A DNA stretch of 64,000 nucleotides from Pseudomonas yamanorum (GCF_900105735.1 NZ_LT629793.1:1240001-1304000); one strand, 5' to 3'. Shown: positions 1 to 8,083, numbered from the stretch's first letter. Program-made: numbers and translations. The notes: generated by a model not told the origin, from the letters alone.

Positions 1-404
1 GTCCCTCGCTCTCTTGTCACGCAACTACGCCACCCAACCTGGATCTGTTTCGCCGGGGATGTTTCCTGCGCGCGAGGGAGTTTTCTCGTGACCACGAACA
101 CGGCTTGGCCGGTTACCTGTTGGATGCGCTGGGGGTGAAGGTAAATATCGAGTCGCTGACGGCGTGGGCGCCCGACATCCTTGTCAACGACCCTAAGGGT
201 GGACCTCTGCAAGTCATATCCCTCTTTGACGTACAGACACGCGTTGTACTCGGACTACACATTTGCGTCAGGCATGCGGCATGCGAATGGCTACTGGGGG
301 CGGTCGAAGCCTTAGCGAATCAATCACCATCACGACCCAATATCCGGCCTACCCAGCATCGCACCGGCACCCTGACTCACCTGCGCAGCGGGTCCCGCCA
401 ATGA
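1..404 (+). pseudogene. Decayed DDE transposase fragment (TniA/TnsB-like)
   Basis: The frame is open from the window edge to the stop at 404 and has no convincing start. The stretch reading D-I-L-V-N-D-P-K-G-G, then S-L-F-D-V-Q-T-R-V-V-L-G-L, resembles the first strands of the retroviral-integrase fold in TniA/TnsB transposases (Asp, small loop, second strand with D-x-x-S/T-R-x-V-L-G). After about codon 85 the resemblance is lost and the sequence becomes low-information (T-Q-H-R-T-G-T-L). The second Asp and the catalytic Glu are absent, so this cannot be an active enzyme. It lies directly upstream of an intact-looking tnsA and is not part of that tnsB. It may be a relic of an earlier or related element. 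The family assignment is an inference from one short segment. Confidence 0.45.
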
Positions 405-422
405 ATCAACTGTCGAGAGTCA

Positions 423-534
423 AATTACCTGAGCTGTAACGGCTGCCCGCAGTCGCGCTCACAATCTTATTGCCAAACGTCATCAGCCCCAGCGGTCCTA
501 ATCGAGCAGTACGGGTAACACCGAATTACCTGAG
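423..534 (+). repeat. Direct 11-bp repeat upstream of tnsA (possible TnsB sites)
   Basis: AATTACCTGAG occurs at 423-433 and again at 524-534, 101 bp apart on the same strand, in the gap ahead of tnsA. The second copy runs into the tnsA ribosome-binding site. Tn7-type elements carry arrays of TnsB-binding repeats just outside tnsA, so these could be transposase sites that also autoregulate the operon. No matching inverted copy was found after tniQ, so the terminal inverted repeat is not established. Nothing else recognisable lies in 405-543. Confidence 0.35.
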
Positions 535-543
535 GAACCAGCC

Positions 544-1197
544 ATGGATCTTTCGCTAAACATCAGCAGTGCTCAACAAGGTTATACCCTCGGCCCAGCC
601 AGGCCCGTGGTATCCGGCAGGCACGGCAAACTCGTGACTTTTTTTGCCTCACAAAAAAACGCGGCCTCCATGGGTTGCGAGTCGTTGCTGGAAGCCGACT
701 ATTGCATGTACCTGGAATACCTTCCGTCCATCATCAGGTATCAGGCGCAGCCCTACACCATCTACTTCCGCGACCCGGCGCTACGTTACACACCCGACTT
801 CTTCGCCACCCTAGATGATGGCCGGCAGGTACTCTATGAAATAAAGAGTACCTGCGGTGGCCGAGACCCAAGGTGGCAGCAGCGACGTGCGCGGCTAGAG
901 GAGCTGCTGGGAATTAATGGATTGAATTTTGAATACGTCGAAGAGCATCAGTTCCGGCACCCCGTACTGCTGACTAACCTTCGCACCCTGTACCACTTCG
1001 GCTTCAATGGAACCCCCTCCAGTGTTCCGTCCATCATTCGCCTATTGCGTCAGCAACCGGACCAGCAGGCCACGATCAAGCAGTTGATCTGTTTAGGCGT
1101 ACTTCAGAAAGACGTCACTTTTGCACTTTTCCATCAATTTCTTAGCTGTGACCTCCGGCACCCGCTGGATCTGCGCAGCAAGGTCTGGGCCGTATAA
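544..1197 (+). CDS. tnsA: TnsA-family transposon endonuclease
   Basis: 217 aa. In Tn7-like systems TnsA cuts the 5' strands at the transposon ends, so that with TnsB the element is excised cleanly (cut-and-paste). The restriction-endonuclease-like core is visible: Glu50 in S-L-L-E-A-D-Y, then the 'Y-Q-A-Q-P' strand, Asp85 in Y-T-P-D-F, and E99-x-K101 in Y-E-I-K-S. This matches the E...D...(E/Q)xK arrangement of TnsA, so the nuclease appears intact. The C-terminal ~90 residues would be the TnsC/TnsB-contacting domain. ATG 544 follows a GAGGA motif 7-11 nt upstream. The stop directly abuts the tnsB ATG, so the genes are translationally coupled. Length is somewhat below the 273 aa of Tn7 TnsA. 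Confidence 0.88.
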   Translation: MDLSLNISSAQQGYTLGPARPVVSGRHGKLVTFFASQKNAASMGCESLLEADYCMYLEYLPSIIRYQAQPYTIYFRDPALRYTPDFFATLDDGRQVLYEIKSTCGGRDPRWQQRRARLEELLGINGLNFEYVEEHQFRHPVLLTNLRTLYHFGFNGTPSSVPSIIRLLRQQPDQQATIKQLICLGVLQKDVTFALFHQFLSCDLRHPLDLRSKVWAV

Positions 1198-2697
1198 ATG
1201 AAAAACTCACTGAAGATGGTCGTCGGCGAGCATTACCGTTACCACGGGGCTGACTATCAAGTGATGGATATCGACGGAGACCGCATTCAGTTGCGAGCGC
1301 TTCGGGCGAGCATCAGCCCAGTGTTTCAAAGCCTTGAACGCCTAATACGCGCCCACAAGAATGGTGAGTTACGAAAGATACAGGAAGCCCCTTTCGCCCC
1401 TGACGCCACACTAATAAGCGCAGCTGTAACCCCTGCACACAAAGCAAAAGCAGAGAGGAAAGAGTTTTTCTTGCTGCAGATTAGGGACCGATTTGGCGGA
1501 CGGCTCCCCAGAACACACGTGGAGCGGTTAGCAAAAGAAATTGCAGCGCAGCGTGGTGAACCTAAAGCACCGAGCTATGGCGCACTCTATCTTTGGAATC
1601 GAGCCTATGTGGCGGGCGGCGAGAACATCCTTTCTTTGACGCCCAAGACACGTCGTCCCACCCTGCATCGTCTGTACCATCAGCCTGAGGAGATACAAGA
1701 GCTCATCAAGTTAAATGTCGATCAACTCTACTTCAGTCGAACACCATGCAATAAGACCGAGGTGATCGACGCTATTCATTGCGCCATCCGAACGACTAAT
1801 CAGAGCCGTAGCCCGATTCATCAACTGACCGTTCCTTCGCTCAGCACCTTGTACCGGATCATCGTTGAGCTGGACCGCTATGAAACCGATCTTCGTCAAT
1901 TGGGGTATCACGCTGCAATCAAGAAGCAAAAATGGAGCCGAAAATGCCGTCAACCCTACCGTCGCTTTGAATTGGTGGAGGGTGATACTCACACACTGGA
2001 CATCGAAACCTGCGACGTAGACGGGAATCCCATTGGTCGGGCTTTTCTCACGGTGTTATTAGAAGTGCGCACCCGCATGATTGTGGGTTGGGACATTTCC
2101 TACAACCCACCATGCCTGGAAAAAACGATCCGAGCATTGAAACACTCACTGCGCAGCGACAACCCATATGGTGGTCTCGGGTGCAACTATCGTTTTGACA
2201 ACGGCCTCGACTATGTCGCCGATCATATAAAGACGACGCTCAGCGGGCTGGGGGCTCATATCACTTTTTGCGAGCCGGGAAACCCTGACCAGAAACCGCA
2301 CATTGAAAGCTTTTTCAAGTCATGGACTACCTCCATCGTCCATTGCATGCGGGGTACCACATTCTCCAAACCCAATCGATATGACTCTGAGGGCAACGCG
2401 ATCTACACGATAGAAGACCTCAAGCGACGCTTTCAAGACTGGCGGGACACGTTCTATCACGTCAATTTTCATAGCGGTATCGGAATGGCTCCCAAAGAAC
2501 TCTGGGAAAAGGACGAAAACGATCGCCACGAATTCGCCTTGAAAAAATACAGCGAAGATGACCTCAACAGACATTTCCTGAGCGTTGCCTATGTGACACC
2601 TAATAATGGCCGATTAAGATATAAAGGACTCGCGTGGACCGGTCCGGCCGTGAGTTTCCTTGCTGGCAGGCGCCCCGGTAAAAAAAAACTCCGCTGA
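1198..2697 (+). CDS. tnsB: TnsB-family DDE transposase, N-terminal and catalytic part (frame 1 of a frameshifted gene)
   Basis: 499 codons to the TGA. TnsB binds the transposon ends and joins the 3' ends to target DNA. An N-terminal DNA-binding region (about 1-240, helix-turn-helix-like segments) precedes an integrase-fold catalytic core. The core has Asp263 in G-D-T-H-T, Asp334 in Y-R-F-D-N-G, and Glu370 in D-Q-K-P-H-I-E-S-F, giving D-71-D-35-E spacing. The Mu-type beta-barrel that should follow starts at about residue 468 (R-L-R-Y-K-G-L) but stops at residue 499, inside the barrel. The missing part continues in the -1 frame (2682-3119). A -1 shift on the nine-A run at 2680-2688 would give a ~640-aa protein, near the usual TnsB size. 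Either this is programmed frameshifting or transcript slippage, or the gene is broken. Confidence 0.85.
   Translation: MKNSLKMVVGEHYRYHGADYQVMDIDGDRIQLRALRASISPVFQSLERLIRAHKNGELRKIQEAPFAPDATLISAAVTPAHKAKAERKEFFLLQIRDRFGGRLPRTHVERLAKEIAAQRGEPKAPSYGALYLWNRAYVAGGENILSLTPKTRRPTLHRLYHQPEEIQELIKLNVDQLYFSRTPCNKTEVIDAIHCAIRTTNQSRSPIHQLTVPSLSTLYRIIVELDRYETDLRQLGYHAAIKKQKWSRKCRQPYRRFELVEGDTHTLDIETCDVDGNPIGRAFLTVLLEVRTRMIVGWDISYNPPCLEKTIRALKHSLRSDNPYGGLGCNYRFDNGLDYVADHIKTTLSGLGAHITFCEPGNPDQKPHIESFFKSWTTSIVHCMRGTTFSKPNRYDSEGNAIYTIEDLKRRFQDWRDTFYHVNFHSGIGMAPKELWEKDENDRHEFALKKYSEDDLNRHFLSVAYVTPNNGRLRYKGLAWTGPAVSFLAGRRPGKKKLR
2680..2688 (+). other. Candidate -1 slippery site in tnsB (A9 run)
   Basis: Nine consecutive A occupy 2680-2688. 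In the upstream frame they are read AAA AAA AAA and followed by CTC CGC TGA. The run contains an A_AAA_AAA heptamer on which two lysyl-tRNAs can re-pair perfectly after moving back one base. Reading then continues ACT CCG CTG AGG CTG into the C-terminal frame. Insertion of one extra A by RNA polymerase would have the same effect. A short possible stem (CTC...GAG) follows, but no strong pseudoknot is evident by eye. Confidence 0.55.
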
Positions 2698-3119
2698 GGC
2701 TGTTATACGATGTGAGCGAACTTGGGCATGCGTGGGTATTTGATCCAGAACAACCTGGGCATGTGTACCAAATCGACGCAGTCGACCCCGATTATCAAAT
2801 CGGCCTGACTATGCACTTGCATGACCGCATCAAAGCTCGACTGGGCAGCACACAAAAATCAATTAATTACCGAACCGCGCGAGAAGCACGCGTGCGCATT
2901 CTTCATGAAATAGCCAACGCCAATACCAAACGCCGAAGAAAAATACGGGAAATTGCTGAAGAGCATGGAGATTTTAAGGCACTTCCAGCATTAGGCGCCC
3001 AACAGATTGGGCACATCGAAGCGGGAGCAGAAGCAATCGCGCATTTCCATCTCCATCCTGAAACCCCTGCGAGCTATGAAGTGGTGGTGACAAAAAATGA
3101 AAACGACCCTCCGAAATGA
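2682..3119 (+). CDS. tnsB: TnsB C-terminal part (beta-barrel and TnsC-contact tail), -1 frame
   Basis: The frame is open from 2682; its only internal start is a GTG at 2712, without a clear ribosome-binding site. The first residues (T-P-L-R-L-L-Y-D-V-S-E-L-G-H-A-W-V-F-D-P) match the Mu/TnsB C-terminal barrel, where a 'Y-D-x-x-D-L-x-x-x-x-V-(F/Y)-D-P' pattern is usual. They continue directly from the barrel start in the upstream frame. A basic helical segment (about 50-75 from the GTG) and an extended tail follow; in Tn7 the TnsB tail contacts TnsC. Production as the tail of a 640-aa fusion is more plausible than as a separate 135-aa protein. The 3' end overlaps tnsC by 23 nt. Confidence 0.75.
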   Translation, partial: KKTPLRLLYDVSELGHAWVFDPEQPGHVYQIDAVDPDYQIGLTMHLHDRIKARLGSTQKSINYRTAREARVRILHEIANANTKRRRKIREIAEEHGDFKALPALGAQQIGHIEAGAEAIAHFHLHPETPASYEVVVTKNENDPPK

Positions 3120-4095
3120 TGTTCTCAAAGAATTCAGCCTACAGACTATCTTCTTTCCTAACTTTCGCTTTGCCTACTCACAGTTTCAGAAGGCTGTCGA
3201 AACAACGGGTTTGCGCCAGACTGCCAGTTGCGCATTTTTGATCGGTCAGTCTGGTTCAGGAAAATCCAGGCTGTGTGAACTCTTCCGAGATTCCTTTGGC
3301 CCGAGTCGCGAAGAGGTGGACGCAGATGGTATCCATAAAATTATTCCAGCACTGTATTGCCTTGTGCCTGCTCCGGTCACTATTAAGGGGATCTGTGTGA
3401 CGTTGCTCAAGCAGCTTGGAGAATATTCACCCTATAGTAATGTTCACGAACTGAACAATTTGCTAGTGGCCCGTTTAAAAACATGTAAAGTCCGAGTACT
3501 TATCTTTGATGAAATTCAGCGCCTTTTGAAACCAGAAGCTGAAAAGACCCGTGACGGTACGTTAGATTGGCTGGTCGCGCTGTCGAGCCTCAGCCACCTC
3601 CCGATCATATTGTCGGGAACTGAACAGTGTAGTGAATTATTTGATGGGAATGCGCCATTTGCGCGCCGTTTTTGCTATGTGGCCAATCTGGGTTATTTCA
3701 AATACGAGGACCATGCCACCTCCGACTTTCATCTGACGTTACAGGGTCTGGATCAAGAACTTTACCGCTTGGCTAACTTCGCAGGCGAAGAACATCTCCA
3801 TGACGTGTCAATCAAGATTCCGCTCTATGTGGCCAGTGTAGGCAATCTGGAATATGTGCGGCAAATTATTTACGAAGCAGTGAGCATCTGTCTTAGTCGC
3901 GCAGCTCTAACCCCAACACTTACCCGAGCCGATTTCATCGACGCCTGTCGAGTCTTGTTGCTGCCCCTAAATCTCGCCAAGGGCGATAACCCTTTTACAA
4001 TTCCTCTGAGCAAGAGCTTGTCGCTAATAGAGAAATATGAAGATGAAAAAACTAATCTTCGTTCCGATGCCGCTCGCGGAAGAAAGCCCGCATAG
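3097..4095 (+). CDS. tnsC: TnsC/TniB-family AAA+ ATPase
   Basis: 332 aa. TnsC-type ATPases form filaments or rings on target DNA and connect the target selector (TniQ/TnsD) to the transposase. Walker A is G50-Q-S-G-S-G-K-S57, Walker B is L-I-F-D138-E139, and a sensor-1-like I-L-S-G-T-E lies at 171-176. The C-terminal part (from about 235, 'I-P-L-Y-V-A-S-V-G-N-L-E-Y-V-R') fits the AAA+ lid helices. The length is close to TniB-type ATPases and much shorter than Tn7 TnsC (555 aa), which fits a TniQ-only system without TnsE. ATG 3097 overlaps the tnsB tail, and the 3' end overlaps tniQ by 59 nt, so the four genes form one tightly coupled operon. Confidence 0.87.
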   Translation: MKTTLRNDVLKEFSLQTIFFPNFRFAYSQFQKAVETTGLRQTASCAFLIGQSGSGKSRLCELFRDSFGPSREEVDADGIHKIIPALYCLVPAPVTIKGICVTLLKQLGEYSPYSNVHELNNLLVARLKTCKVRVLIFDEIQRLLKPEAEKTRDGTLDWLVALSSLSHLPIILSGTEQCSELFDGNAPFARRFCYVANLGYFKYEDHATSDFHLTLQGLDQELYRLANFAGEEHLHDVSIKIPLYVASVGNLEYVRQIIYEAVSICLSRAALTPTLTRADFIDACRVLLLPLNLAKGDNPFTIPLSKSLSLIEKYEDEKTNLRSDAARGRKPA

Positions 4096-6589
4096 TTTGG
4101 TAAAACGTGCCGCACGATGCCACGGGTTTGCAACGGCGGGACAACTTAACGGTTTATGTATTGGCCCACAAACTTTTCGATCTATGTCACTCACCCAAAA
4201 TTCAGACTTTGCAAAATTATTTGTCGCTGAAGCCGGTATCTATGGACCAAGTGTTCAGAATGGCTTCTACGCAACGATTGAAAGGCCCAAGCAACGGAGG
4301 CGCTTTGTCATCGGCGGCATCGAAATTCCCGTAACGTATCTACGCCTACGCACGGGAGCGTATTGTGACGGTTGTTTCGACCAAGGGTGGGAACGTCAAG
4401 TTCGGGATTTGAAATTTGCAGAATTTTGTCCATATCATCTAAAAAAGTACCTCACCCATTGCCCTGAGTGCCAGATGCCAGTCGAGTGGTGGCATGCACT
4501 CGATGGGAAATGCAGATATTGTTATACAGCAATGAAATGTCAGCCCTGTACGATTGTTGAATGCAGACCAGAACGAAAGCTGGTAGAACTAATGCGTACC
4601 CATAGCCAACTTGACTTCGACCGATTACTTACCTTGACTCGCCAACTTGGCTACGCCCCCGAAAAACCGACAATGCCTGATACCGAGCGGCGAATGATAT
4701 TCATTGGCGCACTTTCGATCATGACAGATGACTCCAGCGCAATATTGGAGCATTTATTTAAGTTACATAGCCTACACCCCAATGTGGAAAAATTTTGGAT
4801 TGCAGCGCGTTTTAGCCTAGTAACTAATCCCGACACGCGAGAAGCATCAAGAATCTTTCTGGAAACAAGATGCGAACCTGTGCCGAGTTTTGCTCACAAC
4901 CATGATCCTCTCCTACTTACCCTAAGACAGCTCCGCTCAGTGTTAAATGCAAGCGTCGCGCAGATGGCAAAAATCAAGAAACGTACGCCGTTTGCACAAA
5001 GGCCGATATACTCCGGTTTTACAGTAGACGAGGCAATTATTCTCGCGAGCAAAGCAAAAGAATTCCTATCAGCGGATGATGGGCGCCTACCAATTGCAAA
5101 AATAGAAATGTTAAACAGATCAAGTGTTTGCCAAGAGCTTGGTATTTCGCAGGCTGCATTAAAGACATACGTGCAACATGGTCTACTCAAACCATATTTA
5201 GGCCAAAAAAAAACGCCGTTCTTCTTCCGTTCAGACATAGAACAATTTTCAAAACTTTACGAGCCTCTTCAAAAGCTTTCTACAAAAATTGGTATGACTG
5301 TCCGCAGGCTTCACCCAACACTTGACTTGATGAATATTGAAATAGTTCCCAATCGAGGACTCAAAGATCGATATTGGCTCGTAAAAAAAGCTGATATTGA
5401 TCGCATCATCAGCGCCAACAAAAAGAAAACAATTAAAAAACCGCGCCAGTTTTTAGCTTTGAGCCCAGTTGACTTCAGAAACAACCCACCAACAGATTAT
5501 GTCACAATAAGAGAAGCAGCAAAAATGCTAGAAATGGTAATAGAAAACGTAAATTCCGCCATAGAAACACGTATGCTTCTGGGTGTCTGTCGCGGGCGAC
5601 ACATGCGAATTTATATCCCAAAAATTGAAATAAAAAAATTCAAGACCAGGTATTGCACAACCGTACAAGCCGCCAGCCTCATTAAGGTTCACTACCCTCG
5701 AGCACCTGATTTGTTATTTGGTTTAGGTGTGCGCGCTGTAATCGGGCCAACGGAAGGCGCTCGCGACAATGTTTATAAAGCCACAGACATCTTGAGGGTG
5801 GCTAAACTAACAAAAAAGGAGGACCCGAGAGAGCATTTCAACTATTTAAGCAAAACTCTCACCGCAAAGCGCCTTAACATTTCTCCTGCCACCCTATTGA
5901 AGCTAATGGCCGCCGGCTTAATAAAATACACAAAAGGAAAAGAAGGAACTTATTTCAGACCTAGTTGGCTAGATCGATTTAAAGAACGCTATATTTTACC
6001 AGGTGAGCTTTTGAAACTCGCAAGTCTATCACCAAACATGGTCTCTCAAATGATCGACGCGCTTGGCAGCATGGGCATACTACCCATAAGCGTTAACAAC
6101 GAAAATCAACATGCTTATGTTTACGAACGGAAAACCTTAGGTGATGCATATGATAAATTTCTTAAAAAAATGGCCTGCCTAGACAAATCCAGAAAATACA
6201 GAACCTATATAAAACACACTACTAGACCTCTACCAGACGGATACATACCAGTAAAAAACTTCCTTAAGACCTATGACATATCTTCCACTGATTTCTCAAA
6301 TTTATTCATAAAATTTTGCTTTATTAATACGAAGACTTACAACCAAGAAAAATACATTTCTGCAAGTGATGGAAAGAAATGTGAAGCCATTCTTAAAAAC
6401 TACTGCACCCGCACGACGGCTAGTCATATCACACCTGGCGGTTATGGAAAAATTACAATCCTGCTTCGCTCTGGCATTCTAAAAAATGAAACGCCTATCC
6501 CAGCCAACCATACCCAAACCAGATTAATCAGCAAATTAAAACTTAAAAAATACTTAGACTCCCTAGCCTCCTCATCCCCCAACGAATAA
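4037..6589 (+). CDS. tniQ: TniQ/TnsD-family target selector with a long array of HTH-like units
   Basis: 850 aa, unusually long (TniQ alone is ~400 aa or less; Tn7 TnsD is 508). The N-terminus has the TniQ signature (P-x-x-x-E-S-P-H-S-L at 12-21) and two zinc knuckles with ligands C110/C113, C131/H134, C142/C145 and C159/C162. Residues ~170-340 are helical. From ~356 to the end I see about eight similar segments of 45-60 residues (about 356-405, 408-457, 487-536, 538-589, 602-649, 651-708, 733-786, 788-841). Each has the pattern 'helix - L-x-I-S - helix - G-L-L/I - strands - Y/F-x-x-x-D/W-I/L-x-x-F' of excisionase/MerR-type winged helices. By analogy with TnsD this region should recognise the attachment site. 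The gene is visibly AT-rich compared with the host. Start ATG 4037, or 4043 two codons later. Confidence 0.83.
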   Translation: MKMKKLIFVPMPLAEESPHSLVKRAARCHGFATAGQLNGLCIGPQTFRSMSLTQNSDFAKLFVAEAGIYGPSVQNGFYATIERPKQRRRFVIGGIEIPVTYLRLRTGAYCDGCFDQGWERQVRDLKFAEFCPYHLKKYLTHCPECQMPVEWWHALDGKCRYCYTAMKCQPCTIVECRPERKLVELMRTHSQLDFDRLLTLTRQLGYAPEKPTMPDTERRMIFIGALSIMTDDSSAILEHLFKLHSLHPNVEKFWIAARFSLVTNPDTREASRIFLETRCEPVPSFAHNHDPLLLTLRQLRSVLNASVAQMAKIKKRTPFAQRPIYSGFTVDEAIILASKAKEFLSADDGRLPIAKIEMLNRSSVCQELGISQAALKTYVQHGLLKPYLGQKKTPFFFRSDIEQFSKLYEPLQKLSTKIGMTVRRLHPTLDLMNIEIVPNRGLKDRYWLVKKADIDRIISANKKKTIKKPRQFLALSPVDFRNNPPTDYVTIREAAKMLEMVIENVNSAIETRMLLGVCRGRHMRIYIPKIEIKKFKTRYCTTVQAASLIKVHYPRAPDLLFGLGVRAVIGPTEGARDNVYKATDILRVAKLTKKEDPREHFNYLSKTLTAKRLNISPATLLKLMAAGLIKYTKGKEGTYFRPSWLDRFKERYILPGELLKLASLSPNMVSQMIDALGSMGILPISVNNENQHAYVYERKTLGDAYDKFLKKMACLDKSRKYRTYIKHTTRPLPDGYIPVKNFLKTYDISSTDFSNLFIKFCFINTKTYNQEKYISASDGKKCEAILKNYCTRTTASHITPGGYGKITILLRSGILKNETPIPANHTQTRLISKLKLKKYLDSLASSSPNE

Positions 6590-6844
6590 AACCTTTGCGC
6601 CTCAGCCATTAGCCATTAGCCACACCACTAATAAAGCCCTTCGCAGAAAAAGCTGCCTACTAGCATACTCTTCTAACAAAGCTTCAGCACTCAACCTTCA
6701 AAATTTATCACTCCTATGGTACCGTTCTAAACTGTGGCGGACCTGAATAAAATTCATTAATACTATTTTTTATGAAAGCTCGATGCAAATCCCTTGAAAT
6801 AAACACTTGAAAAAGGACTTATTAGTATAAATTTCACTGAAAAT
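6590..6844. other. AT-rich non-coding stretch at the presumed element boundary
   Basis: No gene is visible. Composition changes sharply from AT-rich to host-like at about 6845. Short imperfect repeats occur here: CTTGAAA at 6794 and again about 13 bp on, and ATTAATAC (6757 region) compared with ATTAGTAT (6821 region). They might be transposase-binding sites at the element end. A terminal TG...CA pair with a 5-bp target duplication could not be assigned. Confidence 0.35.
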
Positions 6845-7210
6845 GACCGCTTGAGCCTGCAAACCCTGCGTGCGCAACTGGTGAAGCTGTGCAAACCGAC
6901 GGTGCGCGTCGAGCCGCCGGTGATGGATACGGTTCAGCTTTCGGAAAAAATGCGGCCTTTGTTTATCAGCAGCGTGCAGCAGGATTTGCAGCGAATCAGT
7001 GCCGCGCTCGAGCAACGCGATTGCCGCAGCCTCGGCCAGACACTGCACTCGCTTGCCGGCGCGCTGGGGGCCGTGCAGGCCCTCAGCCTGGCCCAGGCGT
7101 GTATCGAGCTGGAGACCCAACTGGCGGGCGGAAGGCTTAACGGCACGCTGGAACTGCAGGTAAAGCAGGTTATCGGCAGGCTGTCGGCCCTGCTCGGGAC
7201 GCAGCTATGA
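6845..7210 (+). pseudogene. 3' stump of a hybrid sensor kinase: HPt domain
   Basis: The host-like reading frame begins at about 6845 and ends at the TGA at 7210. Its first residues (L-S-L-Q-T-L-R-A-Q-L) look like the last helix of a receiver domain, which usually follows a K-P. Next comes an HPt domain with the phosphotransfer histidine in T-L-H-S-L-A-G-A. The architecture is the extreme C-terminus of an EvgS/BvgS/RcsC-type hybrid kinase. The sensor, kinase and receiver parts are absent and are replaced by the transposon-derived AT-rich DNA. A TTG at 6851 could start a ~119-aa stand-alone HPt protein, but no good ribosome-binding site precedes it. It lies just upstream of a response regulator that would have been its partner. 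Confidence 0.72.
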
Positions 7211-7268
7211 ATCCCAAGGCCTTGCGCGAACACCTCACTCACTTGAACCGGCATCACGGGCAACCCTT

Positions 7269-7916
7269 ATGAAAAAACTCAATGTGGTTATCGCAGACGA
7301 CCACCCCATCGTGCTTCTGGGCGTGCGTGAACTGGTCGAGCGCGACGAGCGCTTTCAAGTGGTCGGTGAAGCCATCTGTTCCGCAGGCCTGATCGCGTTG
7401 CTCGACCAGCAACCCATCGACGTCGTGATTACCGATTACAACATGCCGGGGGACTCGCCCTACGGCGACGGCTTGAAGCTGGTGGAATACCTCAAGCGGC
7501 ATTTCCCTCACCTGCAGATCCTGATTTTGACGATGATTTCCAATCAGCTGATTCTGACCCGCCTGCAGGAGTTGGGCGTGGTCGGCGTGATCCAGAAAAG
7601 CCAGTTGCACACGGAAATCCAGATCGCCCTGAAAGCCATTGCCCAGCAGGCGCTATACCGCAGCCTGGAGCCGGCCAAAACCTCGGTGATCGAGTCGATG
7701 ACCGCCATCGACGAACGCTTCTCCACCCTGTCGCCGAAGGAGTTCGAGATACTGCGTTTATTTATATCGGGCAAAAGCGTGAGTGATATTGCGCGCAGCC
7801 AGAACCGAAGTTCCAAGACTATAAGCGCGCAAAAAATATCCGCCATGCGCAAACTTGAAGTCACCAGCGACCAGGACTTATTAGCTTATTGCCTGGCACA
7901 AAACATATTCAACTAA
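7269..7916 (+). CDS. RcsB/LuxR-type response regulator
   Basis: 215 aa. An N-terminal receiver domain has the acidic pair D10-D11, phospho-acceptor Asp56 (V-V-I-T-D-Y-N-M-P) and a lysine in V-I-Q-K-S. A C-terminal LuxR-type HTH (about 148-208) has T-L-S-P-K-E-F-E-I-L-R and S-S-K-T-I-S-A-Q-K. RcsB-like regulators receive phosphate through an HPt and control surface structures. In other pseudomonads an rcsC-rcsB pair sits beside cupD fimbrial genes, and the same arrangement is seen here with a fimbrial operon 170 bp downstream. The kinase is represented only by the HPt stump upstream, so the regulator may be unphosphorylated, or fed by other phosphodonors. Confidence 0.85.
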   Translation: MKKLNVVIADDHPIVLLGVRELVERDERFQVVGEAICSAGLIALLDQQPIDVVITDYNMPGDSPYGDGLKLVEYLKRHFPHLQILILTMISNQLILTRLQELGVVGVIQKSQLHTEIQIALKAIAQQALYRSLEPAKTSVIESMTAIDERFSTLSPKEFEILRLFISGKSVSDIARSQNRSSKTISAQKISAMRKLEVTSDQDLLAYCLAQNIFN

Positions 7917-7939
7917 TTCAAATTCAAACAACAACTAAC

Positions 7940-7964
7940 AAGCCATTCCCGGTTATGGCTTTTC
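7940..7964 (+). terminator. Intrinsic terminator after the response regulator
   Basis: AAGCCAT (7940-7946) pairs with ATGGCTT (7955-7961) around an 8-nt loop and is followed by TTTT. It would separate regulator transcription from the fimbrial operon. Confidence 0.6.
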
Positions 7965-8083
7965 ACCTCCCACGCCACGCCAGAGCCTTATAAGAATCGT
8001 CTTATTCCCTCTAAAGCGCTGACTCCTTATTGTTCGTTGGCAGTTTCAATCCTGTATACCAACCCACACTAACGGACATCATC

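Noticed and set aside
423..534. Considered as a CRISPR or phage attachment array
   Set aside because: Only two copies of an 11-mer and no regular spacers; no cas genes in the window.
544..6589. Considered as a CRISPR-associated transposon (CAST)
   Set aside because: No cas5/6/7/8 or cas12k genes and no repeat-spacer array in the window; target selection is explained by the TniQ C-terminal array.
1..6844. Considered as insertion at the glmS attTn7 site
   Set aside because: No glmS end sequence next to the element; the right flank is a sensor-kinase gene.
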